The translations under genes and the position numbers were made by a program. A stretch of 64,000 bases of DNA from Plantago ovata. Its lineage: Eukaryota; Streptophyta; Magnoliopsida; Lamiales; Plantaginaceae. The notes under the pieces are model-generated. The model was not told the DNA's origin and made no database searches. It worked only from the letters and a program-made list of their open reading frames with translations. Where the stretch lies: NCBI GenBank assembly GCA_028274465.1, contig CM051456.1, positions 16,829,745-16,893,744 of the forward strand, given 5' to 3'. Position 1 is the first letter of the stretch. Every line of letters begins with the position of its first letter. Below are positions 14,801 through 26,739 of this stretch, piece by piece.

Positions 14801-17391
14801 CAATCATAGCAATTAATAATGTCGAACACACACCTGCCACATGCATTGCACTTCAAGTTACCGACTTTTCCTCGCTTCGTGTACTTTCTTCTCTCTACTG
14901 GTGTCTCATTAAGTTGTTTTAGAAACTTGCAAAAAGCGCCCTGGACAAGTTGCTTAAATTCCTCCGAGTTTTCAGAGGGTTCCGGACTAGGTATATGATC
15001 GGCCAAGTGGTCTGCATCCATATCAAGATAACTTCCATAATCATCTTGACTACTTAATGTTACCTTAGAATTTGGATTTTTCCGCCAAGAATGACCATAA
15101 TGTTTCTCTGATTGGGTAGGCCCCAATCGATCCTTTAAAGAAGGCTTTTTTACATTCTCTAAACGTTGGGAAACATGAAGCCTTGGTCCCAGCCTCTCCT
15201 TGATATCTCTAGAATCTGATCTCCGGGGACTGCTTGAATCCCACCGTATGGATATTGATCTTCCAGGGGATTGTTGATAGTCATACATCTCATCTGATGC
15301 CCTACCTGCTACATCAAAACCAGGGTTGCTGAACTTGAGCTTTTTCGAAGAACCTACAAGGTCCATTCCATCATCTTGGTTGTAATTCTTGCGTGCACCA
15401 CTCCCATATGTCGATATCCTATGCCCAGCACCAGAAGCAAACAATTGATCACCCCTATCATATTCTTGTGTGAACCTCCTCTTAGAGGGTCCACTGATGC
15501 TCAAGTCTTCCCTAACCAACACCATTTCGGGGCTATCACGGATTCTTCCAATAGAAGAATCATTATCTCTCAGTCGCAATACACCTGACCCTTCACCATG
15601 AACAACTTCAGTATGACGCTCCTTGTGCTTCATGGTTCCATATTCATGATATGATCCACTTCCATTATATAGGTAAGGACTTCCTGGACCAAACATATCC
15701 AGATCTCTTTTTCTCTCAGGCATTGGCGATTTGCGTGCATAGAGTTTATCAGGGGCGGAGAGACCTATTGAAGAATGATGTTTATCCCATAGTTGATCAT
15801 CTCCGATATGATTTCCCTTAAATGGTCTATCAACTGGTGAATCCAAGACATCAAGGCTTTCATGTTCTTCAGAGTGCCTGGGTCTTGTAGTGAAACTGTC
15901 TCTTTCACTTCTAGCACCATCCGCATATGAACGGTTTCCACGCTTGTCTATAGGCAGCTCAGTATATGATCTTGATCTATCTCTTAAAACCCCAGACCAA
16001 TGTCCAGGTATAATGGGGGACACACTTTTCATTTTCTCACCACATTCGTTTAAGCCCATAGATTCATATGCCAAACCAGGCTTTAGTTGAATTGCAGGTG
16101 TGGGATTATGAATGTCTGCCGGGCTAGAGTAAGGAATAACTTTTCCCTTAAAGGTGCCTGATGACGGAGAAATATAACCATTAGTCTGTGATATGGATGG
16201 AAAAAAACTGGAACCCTTTCGATTACCTCGAGAGTATTGAATATCGTCTTCTTTCTGGTCTTTGTAAAATTCTCTTCCAACTCGTCCCTCTGTATCTGGA
16301 TTATCCAACTCAAGCGCATCCTGAGAAAAATATTTGCCATCTTTCGTTTCAAAGTAACGCTTTTTTGGTTCACGAATAGCTCTGCCTCTCTTCCCCAGAT
16401 CAAGTTCATCCGGGGAATGAAAGCATCCCTGTTTCTCAATATCGTTATTCAAATATCGTGATTGCCCAGAGGACAAGTAACTGCCATCTTCAAAACTGAC
16501 CAAATTATTCTTATTCCTGGTGATGCCAGTGTCACCAATATTATCAGCCCATCTATATGGATCAATGGTGTGCTCTTTTTCCATCTCATCGTCCAAAGAA
16601 ATTGGCTTGGAGCGTGGCACTGGTGACAATCTCTGATGTCCATTTGAATACCCAGCTTTTGAATCCCTCCCACCACCACTTCTACCGGTATCATAATCAC
16701 CAGCCATATCATAGCCACCCCTGTAGTTGTAACCTTTCACTCTATCAAAATCCCCTTTCCTGGGTCTATCCAGAACATGATCTTGTTCATACTTATTTGA
16801 AGTTGAATCCACATAACGCAAGTCCTCATCATAACACCGCCTTGCGTCCCCAACACCAACCACATCTCTGACTCTACCTTTACTTCGATCGTAATCAGAC
16901 AACATTGAACTCCCAACGCCAACCACATCTCTGACTCTACCTTTACTTCCACCATAATCATACAACATTGTCGTCCGTGTATTCACGTCTCTATCAAACT
17001 CACTATATCTTTTAACCACCCTCCGCGGACTTGCAGATCGCCTAGCACCAACTCCAAACCTATCTCTCTCCTCATCATCATCATAATCGCGCAACCTCTC
17101 ACCGCGTGAGCTGAAATCCCTGCTCAGGCTATCCTTTTCAATCCTCCTCGATCTGCCAAGATCCCTATCGAGATTATCCCTCTCCTTAACCCTCCTAGTT
17201 TCCACATAACTCCTATCACTATCAAGATCATCCTTTTCAATCCTCCGCCCACGACTACGATCAACCACAGGAGAGGAGTATCCTTCATACCCACGACCAC
17301 GGCGGGGAGAATAAAAGCTCCTAGAACTAGAACCTGAATGCCGAGGAGGCGAACGAACGGCGTCGTCCTCCTTATACCTCATCTCCCTCAT
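11842..17391 (-). CDS. XS-domain protein with RD/RS-rich N-terminus and zinc finger
   Basis: Three coding exons join in frame: 14834-17391, 12937-13244, 11842-12188 (3213 nt, 1070 residues). Residues 1-840 are low-complexity, rich in R, D, S, G and Y, with SPRR/RSRGRR-like runs and a 21-residue tandem repeat. A zf-XS-type finger follows (CNAC at 848-851 with histidines at about 867-884). An XS domain (about 895-1010; motifs WPPLMIFHN, RGFSNILKV, GVMLVKF) and a short C-terminal tail complete the protein. XS domains occur in SGS3 and IDN2/FDM proteins, which bind double-stranded RNA with 5' overhangs. This long basic/acidic N-terminus without a visible XH domain resembles a nuclear XS-only paralogue rather than SGS3 itself; a role in RNA silencing is inference. 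The start is the first of two close ATGs after an AAAAG. A non-coding or alternative first exon may exist near 17650-17690, where ATGATGGACTC precedes a possible splice donor. Confidence 0.88.
13390..13490. repeat. Truncated Stowaway-like MITE fragment in XS gene intron 2
   Basis: TTGTTGACTTTTTTGCCCTGGTTGACC, then AATACTAAATCGTACC, matches one end of the complete element at 14245-14483 (TTGTTGACTTTTGTAGCC, then AATACTAAACTGTACC). No opposite end is present. A decayed half-copy in the same orientation within the first genomic intron after exon 1. Confidence 0.6.
14003..14030. repeat. Poly-C tract and nearby CA microsatellite in intron
   Basis: A run of 11 C residues at about 14018-14029, followed by CACGCACAGAGAG. 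A CA microsatellite (ACACACACACACAC) lies just upstream at about 13878-13893. Both are inside the large intron of the XS gene. Confidence 0.8.
14245..14483. mobile_element. Stowaway-like MITE inside XS gene intron
   Basis: A 239-bp element flanked by TA. Left end CTCCCTCTGTCCCATAAATT, right end (reversed) CTCATTCCGTCCCAGTGAAT. Inner inverted parts include TTTGACCAnTGATT on both sides. CTCCCTCCGTCCC-type ends and a TA target are the plant Stowaway signature. It sits in the intron between the first and second coding exons, about 350 bp from the donor at 14833. Confidence 0.85.
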
Positions 17392-17945
17392 CTTTTCAGT
17401 AAATCAACAACAATACCAAATTATTATCAAGTAGTCTAGTTTCTCTCTTGTATAATTACTACTGATGAATCAAATCAGAGAAGCAACAGGTAAAATACTA
17501 AACGTATGCGACAGTGAATGGGAAATCGATGCCAACCAAAACAAGAAACTCGTGAGCGTGTTAATCAACGAAACTATTAGCTAGGGTTAATAGTAAAGGA
17601 GGAGTAAAACTGAAAACCTAGTTATATATGGAAAGGAAGCAAAATCGAACCTTTGAGAGAAGAGAGTCCATCATGGTCGATTCTATTGCTACCGGTTGAT
17701 ACTGATCGTGAAATCCAAGAGATTTGAGCCAAAAGGGGAACTGTAATGTACTTTGTGTGCCAGCAAGTACTATAACGGATCGGTTCGGGTCGGGTTTAGA
17801 TGGTTCCAGTTTTATACGGAGTAGTCGGTTACTTTATGCGATATGCCACTTGACCCGACCCGTCAGAGTAAGTCAACGGTCAACCAACCCCAGCATCTAT
17901 TCATTCTTCTTCTCACACACAGTTTGGCCAAAACACAGCGCCGCG
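17392..17945. promoter_or_regulatory. Shared head-to-head promoter region of the XS and IPT2 genes
   Basis: Only 554 bp separate the start codons of two divergently transcribed genes. The region must hold both 5' leaders and both core promoters, so a bidirectional promoter is likely. No clear TATA box was seen on either side. TACGGAGTA occurs at about 17815. Confidence 0.6.
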
Positions 17946-20900
17946 ATGGAAACTGAAAGCATCACTTTTCAGAAGCCAAAAGCAATCCTTTGCCGGGAAC
18001 AGGTCGAAGCTGGTAGTTCAAAGCCCAAGATTGTGGTAATTATGGGCGCAACAGGTTCGGGCAAATCGAAACTAGCCATTGACCTTGCTTCGCATTTCCC
18101 AATTGAAATTATCAACGCCGATTCCATGCAGGTACTATTTCAGTACTTTCCAAGAAATTTAGTCAGCTTGTTTAAAATTAGTGTTAGAGTCTAGTTTAGT
18201 TAATGGAGCTTGTTTTTTCTTTTTCCGTTTCAGGTTTACCAAGGGCTAGATGTTCTCACCAATAAAGTTCCTATTGGGGAGCAGAAAGGTTGTTTCTTGC
18301 ACCTTTACTAGTCTTTCTTAATTATGTGAATATATTGCTTGTATTTACTGTTTGGACAAAATTAAAAAAATTGATTCTTTTGCGGTTGATTTTGTGAATG
18401 AGCACATGTATTCTTTGTAAAATTAATTGTGTAAATGATGACATGTGGATTCATTGTCCTCTAGACTTAGTTTGTTGGTAAAAATTGATTCTTGTTTGCA
18501 GGAGTACCTCATCATTTGTTGGGGACGGTTAGCCCAAATGTAGAATTCACGGCTAAAGACTTCCGGGATTCTGCTATTCCGGTGAGAGAGAGTTATATTG
18601 CTTCAATATCTGATATTTTGATTCCTTTAGAATGTGCAATGATGTATCTTGTTAGCTGTTTATGAATATGTGAGTGCCTTTCTTTATTAGCATGTTGAGG
18701 TAATCGAGTTTTCTAGTGGCAGTCAAACGTCAGTAGGATGTTGTGAACGCACTGTTTGATTAATTCCTGGACTAAAAATGTCTTTTCATACATATATGTG
18801 ATATGTTTGGGAATGACTATTTCAAGCCTTTAACTGTGAGCTTCCGCTGTATCCCTTAATTATGTTCCTAGTTTCATCATCATGCTGCTCCATGCACCAT
18901 ATTTTCTGCATTTCATGTTTTAATAAAGCAGCTCTTTTTCCTACAATGGTTCATTCTTCTTTACAGCACCACCTTGTTGAAGATTTGTTATCTCTTAGAA
19001 GTTACTAATATGTCAAACGTGTCATTCATAAGCACACGTTGTTGTATGAAAACTTCCATCTGCAGTTTTATCGTCTAATCTTTTTTTCTTTTGATTTGAC
19101 TCTTTAGCTGATTGAAGAAATATGGTCCAGGAGTTGCTTACCGGTTGTAGTAGGCGGTACAAATTACTATATTCAGGTTAGCCTGCCCTTCTACTTTATC
19201 ATGGTCATCTATGTCAAATTTTAACATTTTGCAACCATTTAAATCAGTTCTGTTTGTGTTTTGGGATAGCCTAGACCTAGATTTATTTATTTTTTCCTTC
19301 TGGACTCTTTGTAGTAAAAGAGAACTGTGCATGTTGACTTGACTCTTGACCATCTATAGAATGCTTATATCAGTCATATGCAATTAGATCCACCGCTGTC
19401 CATAAAGTCACCTTTTTTATATGGCTGATAATGTTGTTCCTCCAATCTTTTGCAAAATTAATTAATTAATTAAAGGAAGGAATGAATCGGCTCATCTTGT
19501 TAAACTTTCTTATGCCGTGGAAAGCCTTCAGCTGTTTAATTGGAACATCTTGTTTTCTCTCTTCGTCCTTCATTCATTTTCTTCTTCAAATCCTGTCAAA
19601 CTTGAGAGATACCTTGACATGCTCTAACAGTAATATGGATGGTTATTGTCTTATCGAGAGTTGGAAAGTATTTATGAGGGGAGACTTGTCCTTTACAGAG
19701 AATTCTTCTTAATTATCTAGAATCATGTTTCACCCCAAGCTGCTCATAAGATCATCTCCTCTTTATGAGTTTATATGTATTCTTTGTTTGGTTTAATTTG
19801 CTAATGACTAGTAAGCAGAGAACCACCATCTCACCTGCCAGCAGCAATTGCCATGACAGCTTATTTGATTCTGTATCAATTATTAACTTTGGTAGCGTTT
19901 CATCATGTATAAAATATTAGTGTTTTCCTGCCACCTCAAGTATCAGGTGTTTGTGCATTTACGATTTTACTCCTGGACCTTGAAAGTCGCATCATAATTT
20001 AACTGGCTAATGCTGCTTTCTTTTTCTTTATTTTCTGAATGTTTGTGCATTGTATTGATTCTGGTAAACATAACACATTAAATGTTTCTTTTTTATTTCT
20101 ATCAGGCACTTGTGACTCAATTCCTCTTTGATGATTTTGAGGAAGATCTCGAAGTAAATTGCTTGCCTGATCTTCCTGGTAAAATTCCTCTTTGCACTTA
20201 TCTGTTATACTTTTTACATTGGCATCCACATGTCGATATGCAGTTGGAGATTAATACCTAAGCCACATGGAAGAATGATTTGTAATATGTTCTTGTTTCT
20301 TGCAGAGGAGAGGAACAAATCTGATCTTGAACCTGAACCTACAGGTGAAGATCTTGATTATACTTATGCTCGTCTTAAAGACCTTGATCCTGATGCAGCA
20401 AACAGACTTCATCCGAATGATCATAGGAAGGTGGGAATATCTTCAAACTTCATTGTCATCTCTTACTATACCGTATTTCATTTTTATCGCTCTCTGACCA
20501 TACTAGTAGTTTTACTTTTATTTTGCTTATTTATTTTCCTTCTCTCTTATGAGATCGCTTTCCTGCAATTTCAGATCAAGCAATATCTGAAGTTATATGC
20601 ACGTTCTGGAGTGCTACCGAGCAAACTTTTTAAGGACAATATCATGGAGGTCTGTTTTACGACTTGTCTTGCCTAGTTTGTTGTCACCAATCTGTATAGT
20701 CATCCCATTCTGTCCCACACCATAACAATTAATACGCATACATGAAGAATTTTTCTGTCCTGTTATGTGTGATGAAGTATGATTGTTCTTAAAAGAGTTA
20801 GCACGATGTACCGGGTAAAACATGTTATTGTTTCTGATTTTTTTTATTTATTATTATTTTATTTTTTATTTTTTTGTGGGTAATTGTTTATCCTCCTCTT

Positions 20901-22316
20901 AAAGTTTCAAGTTACATATAATGTGCCGTCTACTGGGAGGTTTGAGCAAGTGTTTTATATATACATAATGTGTATGCGTAACCTAAATGCAAACTTCGAT
21001 GGCTGTTTCAATAAATTCTCAGGCTTTATGAGATTAAGCAACAGGGGCAAACTTCAGGGGTTTTATTTGTATCTTCCCTTTCCTTACTTTTTGTTACTTT
21101 GGCATGTGGCAGGGCAGAACTGGGGTCAAGCTGATAATTTAAGATATGATTGCTGCTTTATATGTGTTGATGCTTCTATGCTAACACTAGATACATACGT
21201 GGATAGAAGAGTGGATATCATGGTGGATGCTGGTCTTCTTGAAGAAGTCTGTGACATTTTCAAGCTAAATACAGATTATACACGAGGTTTGAGACAGGCA
21301 ATTGGTGTAAGGGAATTTGAAGATTTTTTAAAATATTTGAACAGAGAACACCCAGATTCGTCGGCATGTAAGGAACATGTCATTTCCAATGTTCGCGAGA
21401 TCAAGGATTCCTTGCGTGAGGACGAATCAAAACTTATGTTTGAAGAAGCTATCAGCATGGTGAAATTAAATACCAGAAGACTTCTACGCCGTCAAGTAAG
21501 AGAACTCTGATACGGTTTGATCTTTTCATTCTATATCAAACATGAACTGATACCCTTGGTTGATTGGTTTTCAACAAACCGGCATTCGAGAAATTTGCAT
21601 GTCTAGATTTTTAGTCAATTTATCTTCTGCAGTTAAATGATTAGTTATGAGTATTATGACTTGACTGTGCTAGTTAAGACATTCTTTTGAGTTCATTATT
21701 CTTTCCTCAAGAATTTGGAATTGGCATCTCTTGGTTTTTGTTAATCCCGACCATTCATGTGCTTCTTTTCAGAAAAGAAGGATTAGTAGACTTCAAGGGC
21801 TGTACGGATGGAATATACAATATGTCGATGTCACAAGTTGCTTATCAGGTACGTGCTCCTCCATTGTTGCATGATAATCCTCATGAATACATGTCCTATG
21901 GATTAAAATAACCTAAACGCACAAATTTAAGGTATGTGCTCTCTGTTTCTTAGATTCATCAGATGAATTATGGGCTCCCAATGTAGTCGAACCATCAGTT
22001 AGAATTGTCAAATCTTTTCTTGACACAACTCCTGACCACGAAAAGGCCAATGGAAGTGGGAAGGAGATTAAACTGTCCCAGAGGGACCTTTGGACTCGTC
22101 ATGTTTGTCAGGTTGCAGTCCTCTCCTTCACTCTTGGTTAATTTCCATGTAGGACGATTATGAATCTTGTACAAAACTAAAACTTATTTCTTGTTTTACT
22201 GTCAGGCGTGTGGCAATAAGGAGCTCAGAGGGGCACACGAGTGGGAGCAACATAAACAGGGAAAGGCACACCGTAAACGAGTTTCCAGCCTTAAGAAATC
22301 GGGAATCTCTTTTTAA
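17946..22316 (+). CDS. IPT2: tRNA dimethylallyltransferase (tRNA isopentenyltransferase), IPT2 type
   Basis: Eleven exons with consensus sites: 17946-18131, 18234-18288, 18502-18581, 19108-19176, 20106-20178, 20306-20430, 20575-20649, 21118-21495, 21773-21848, 21954-22111, 22206-22316 (1386 nt, 461 residues; Arabidopsis IPT2 is about 466). Features in order: P-loop GATGSGKS (34-41), INADSMQVY, GGTNYYIQ, a TRGLRQAIGVREF substrate motif, LNTRRLLRRQKRR, and a C-terminal C2H2 finger (C424, C427, H441, H447). It transfers a dimethylallyl group from DMAPP to A37 of tRNAs that read UNN codons; degradation of such tRNA supplies cis-zeatin cytokinins. The finger and the motif set match the eukaryotic-type IPT2, not plastid IPT9. 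The chosen ATG has a strong context (GCGATGG). An in-frame ATG at 17724 would add 74 residues unlike the family and was not used. Confidence 0.95.
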
Positions 22317-22498
22317 CGCAGAAGACTGGATTAAACTAACAAAACGTATCTTATTTTCAAATTGATGGTTCATCATCTTGGAAAATTCTTCAATGGACCT
22401 ATCATCTCTGCTCCTTACATTAGAATACAATAGGGGATCATCTAAGACTGGGAGATCTCTATAAAGAATTGACCAGTTCTTGGTTTTATTGGACATAG

Positions 22499-22768
22499 TA
22501 TAATTTATAAGTTTTTTTTTTTTTTTTTGCACAAAATTGAAAGTAATATAGAAACCTAGAAGAGTACGTACAAGATACGAGGGGTATACCCCAAGTACAT
22601 GTAATATAGAAACCCAGAAGAGTACGTACAAGATACGAGGGGTATACCTCAACTGATGTACAAAGAGATCGAATACTCGAAACCAAATCAACGTAAGATC
22701 AATGCCTATTATCAGAGCAAACCAAAGGAATATACAAAGCCTCTAGAACCAGTTATAATTTATAAGTT
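22499..22768 (-). mobile_element. Short polyA retroposon with 15-bp target duplication
   Basis: TATAATTTATAAGTT occurs at 22499-22513 and again at 22754-22768. The first copy is followed at once by about 16 T, i.e. a polyA tail on the minus strand. The 240-bp body (22514-22753) carries a near-perfect tandem duplication of about 58 bp (about 22544-22601 and 22602-22660, AATATAGAAACC to GAGGGGTATACC). These are the marks of target-primed reverse transcription, so it is a 5'-truncated LINE or SINE copy. It lies about 180 bp after the IPT2 stop codon, possibly in the 3' UTR. Confidence 0.8.
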
Positions 22769-24066
22769 ATAACTGGTTTGAGGATTGCAAATGCTGTTGA
22801 GGTCCAGTATCTTGTGTTGTTGCCGTTTATAAAAGCATCTATGATTGTTTGTTTGCGGCTGCCTTTAGCCAATAATATTAGTATTTCATTTACGTTATCT
22901 CAAACACCCCAGTATCTGTAATTCTGTATCATGTAGTTTATTTTTTTTTAACCTCAAATCCAACCTACTCCGACTCCTGCAATACTCATTTACCAACTAT
23001 AAATTAAAATACACTTATACCAACTTTATGACTCCTCAATCTATATTTAGGTTGATATTAAAAAAATTGTGTTAAAAATCAACAATTAGATAAAATTGGG
23101 ACTCACAAAAATGAATTTTTCAACATGGGACTTCCTAAAAAACTTAATTATTACAAATGAGCACTCGCTCATTTATTTAATTCTTCTATCTCGTTCTTAT
23201 CCATGTGGCACCATAAATATTAATTATTCGTATGTTCCTTTTTTGGGAGTATACATGCACCCCTGACGAAAAAAAGTACTTATGCATTAAAATAGAGAAC
23301 ATTCGCAATATTCTTCCTGTTCCATTGTATACTTTCCAAGTATATACGGAGTATATATTTTTGAAACTTTGACCACCAATTAATTTTAAATTACAGCATT
23401 AAAAATTATAAACTTATACTGGTAGAAGAATCGCCTATATTTTTCTAATATAATTTTATTCTATATTTAATTTGTAATTTTTGATGAGTTTTGTTTTTTT
23501 TAAAGTGTCATTATTATAAGAATTAGTACCGCTTGAATGATTCTATTCACCTCATATCAATCAAGAATATATATACAACCAGAATTATATATAACAAATC
23601 AGGGAGCGGATCTTCTATGGAATATTGGTGAGAGTAAGTCTTAAGATATGTACCTAAAAATATAAGGAAAATATATGTTGAGAATCCTATGGTACAGAGA
23701 AAAGGATAAAAGGATGACTAATTGATATCTATAAATTATTTCCTTTAATTATGAAGTTTAAAATGGAATGTAGATGATCTTATATTCTTTCATTCATGTA
23801 CCTAGGGAAAAGGAGAAAGTTGTTATAGTAGGATTAGGAGAGAGATTAAAAAGAAAGAGTTGATTACCATTTCAACAAAAACTCTTCAAGTTGGATCAAT
23901 TTGAATTGGCTTGGCTAGCTGTGCACATATCAAATTACGAGACGATAATTAATTGTCAATGCAACAGCAACTCTATATATAGAGCTAGAGACTGTAAAAT
24001 CAACTTCAGGTCCAGTTGAAACAAATTAAACCACTCGATCATATATAGTACTGTAGTAAAAAAGAA
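22769..24066. other. Spacer and promoter of the DUF674 gene
   Basis: AT-rich. A decayed MITE-like stretch at about 23315-23530 (TACTTTCC, ATATACGGAGTATATA, TTTGACCACCAATTAA) has Stowaway-family words but no confirmed second end. The final 100 bp holds a TATA box. No coding sequence seen. Confidence 0.45.
23974..23982 (+). promoter_or_regulatory. TATA box of the DUF674 gene
   Basis: CTCTATATATAGAG lies about 90 bp upstream of the ATG at 24067, which would give a 5' leader of about 60 nt, a usual distance for a plant TATA promoter. Confidence 0.55.
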
Positions 24067-25030
24067 ATGACAGGAACTGATCAGGAGACGACTCTAAAGC
24101 TATTCATAAATCCTGGGACCAACACAGTTCTGTTTGCGGAGGCTGGCAAAGCATGTATTGATTTGATCTTCGGCATATTGTCCCTCCCAATGTCAACTGT
24201 TGTTGGGATGGTCCGAGATCTAGGGATGGAAGGTAGCTTAGGTAACATTCACACAAGTTTTGTAGAGCTCAACGATAAGTTTATCCCTCCTGGATTGACC
24301 AAGAAGGCCCTTTTACAGCCTATGCTAGCTTCCTCACATACAAATCCTCTTGCGGTGTTTCTGTTTGATCATGCAGTTCAACGACCATTGAGTGTCAAGG
24401 AGGATGATGATGATCCTGATTGTGTAATGGTTAATAGTGATGAGGATTATGATGAAGATGGCGAGGAAGATGATAATCATGAGGAAGACGATGAGGAAGA
24501 TGATGATTATGATGATGAGGAAGAAGGCGATTATGATGACGAAGTTGAAGAAGATGGTTCGACTTTGGGCTTCTATAAATGCCCCAAAGTGTAAGAATTC
24601 TGGTTTTTGTATGGACATGAATACTGCTTGTCCCAAGTGCAGCCGTCAGATGACATCCTCTATGCAATATATTTCTAATAGTAAGGTCACCGAAACTGGT
24701 TATGTGGTTGACGCCGGGACCTATGTGGTGATGGATGATTTGGTTGTAAAGCCTATGTCTGCCAGTTCAGTTCTCACTTTGCTCCAAGAGATCAATGCTA
24801 AGGATGTTACTGTAAAGGAGGTTCGTGTTGGGATCAATGAGGTATGCATTCCCATTCCCCTGCATAATACACTAATACTCAGTTTTAATTGAAATATTTA
24901 TGTCTTTTTGTTATGATTGAGACTTTAATACTTTTACTTGTGTATGTTATATTTATAGGCTTTGATGCTGCTAAATACTTGCTTGCATTCAAAGAAAGTT
25001 CTTACAGAAGTCTTCATCAACAACAATTGA
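24067..25030 (+). pseudogene. DUF674 family gene with acidic insert and apparent frameshift
   Basis: Two exons: 24067-24841 and 24959-25030 (donor GAG|GTATGC, acceptor TATAG|GCTTTG). The start shows the DUF674 signature (LKLFINPGTNTVLFAEAGK, LSLPMSTVVGMVRDLGM). After the intron the family end is present (LNTCLHSKKVLTEVF, then stop). Between them, residues about 118-170 form an Asp/Glu run from GAT/GAG/GAA repeats (about 24400-24560) that I do not know from the family. Just after it the frame breaks: the first frame runs into TAA at 24592 after GFYKCPKV, while the family sequence (CKNSGFCMD, ACPKC, GYVVDAG, MDDLVVKPMS) continues in the +2 frame. One extra base near 24585-24591 explains this. 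It is either a recent pseudogene or a sequencing/assembly error in a low-complexity stretch. DUF674 function is unknown. Confidence 0.75.
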
Positions 25031-26739
25031 AAGGCAGTGTGTTGAAGAACGAGTTGAAGTTGGTGGCTTTCAAGTTATTTTTCTCTTCTTTTAAGGTTGT
25101 ATTCTCTCTGTACGCCTGGTTTTCCTTTTCTGTTTACTGCATGTTTGCTATCCAAGTGATGCCAAACTCTTGAGTTTTTGTTTTGCTTACACTTTGAGCT
25201 AGTTTGTGGCTATGTTCTGCTTGCTTGAAACTAGTGCTGAATTGTATTCTATGCATATGGCATACGATATGGTTTCTTAATTTCTCTTTGATTCATGGAA
25301 TCCCGAAATGTGTGATAATGTAGAGATTGAAGCAACCACAACAATAGGGGGCTACAGTACTGCAATGTATTCGGTTTGTCGTGTAGTAAAGCAGTGCACA
25401 CATTGAATTACAGTGGAGGAGATAAGCGTAATATATTCGTTTTCACCTGTGGTCATATATCGCCGCAAAGAGACTCCAGTACTCAATGGAGGTTGTAAAC
25501 CTTCATTGTATAATAAACGTAATGAACTGTGTATAATTCGTAGTGTAATTAATGATTACTTGATCAATTTAGTTACCTTCCTCTTTGGGATCTGCGCCTT
25601 ATGTATACACCGTTTGATCTTGTGTCGGTCCAACCAAATGATACCAAGTGTAGACTATAGAATGTGCCACATGGTCTTGCTTATTCCAAAATGTACGTGT
25701 TTGTATTGTCGGGGTGCACCCTTCGTGATTGTTGACCCAAAAAAATCAAACTAGTACACTTATGGTGGAATGAAGAGATTACTATTTAGTAGTCCTTTTC
25801 CATGGGTTACTAAGTAGTACGTAGCTCAAAAAAAGTCTCCATTGGAGGTATATATCTTTTATCTTAATTGGTGCTTTAAACCCAAAAAAAGACTCCATTG
25901 GGATGTACTGAACACATCCGGCCACAAACTTCAAGTTAATTACTCTTCTGTTTTTAAAAAACTTATTAATTACTCTATTTACAAAACAAGAAGAAAAATA
26001 ACAGAACACCTAGCTTTAATGTGATCACTGATCAGGCTCCATCTAGTTTGCATCGATCAAGTTAAAAATCTAGTTGCACCGTGTAAACCAAAGTTAACTC
26101 TCCCTTTTAAGTTTTAATGAAATTAAATAGCTCAAAAATAAATAAATTAAATATTCCGAAACAAGTAAGTTAAGTGGCCGGAGGACGACGAGTGAACTAA
26201 TTAATTGACATTGAGTCCACCGTACCATTATTATAATTATAGAGAGATAATTATACTTTGTCGGTCCTGCTTGGTTTGAACTTTGAACGATATAAACATA
26301 ATTATTAATTATTAATCCAGAGTAAATCTAATCTAACTAGCGAGTAGTACTGTTACAATGATATAGTTATGCGATATATAATCGTTTCACTTTTGAACTT
26401 GATGCCATTAACGTGTAATTAACTACAATTATTTTCATTGAGCGACAACACAATAACTTGATAAAAGGGAAAGAAGAAGAATAAAGAAGGAACATACTTT
26501 TTTTTTATTTAAAATAAAAAACTTCTGATTTCACAGTAGATGATGGTCTAGCATTGTCATGTTCATTTCAAATTCAACAATTCAATTAATCATGAGTAAA
26601 AAATATACTGGCTGGAACAACAACCCTTAAATTGTAGAACGGGAGGGAACCAGGGATTGAATTAATTTGATTTGATCTTCTCAATAATATTCAGACCATA
26701 TCATATAGTATTATCAATTACTACTAGCCAACTTGCAAG
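25031..26739. other. Spacer between the DUF674 and DREB genes
   Basis: No gene supported. A short direct repeat (AAAAAAAGnCTCCATTGG at about 25828 and 25884) is the only structure noticed. The last few hundred bases are the 3' flank of the minus-strand DREB gene. Reading frames here have no family resemblance. Confidence 0.45.

Noticed and set aside
17724-17945. In-frame upstream ATG that would lengthen IPT2 by 74 residues
   Set aside because: The extension has no family resemblance, the P-loop distance from the later ATG already matches the family, and the ATG at 17946 has the better context.
24334-24667. Ile/His-rich minus-strand frames opposite the DUF674 acidic run
   Set aside because: Produced by the GAT/GAG repeats read backwards; low complexity only.
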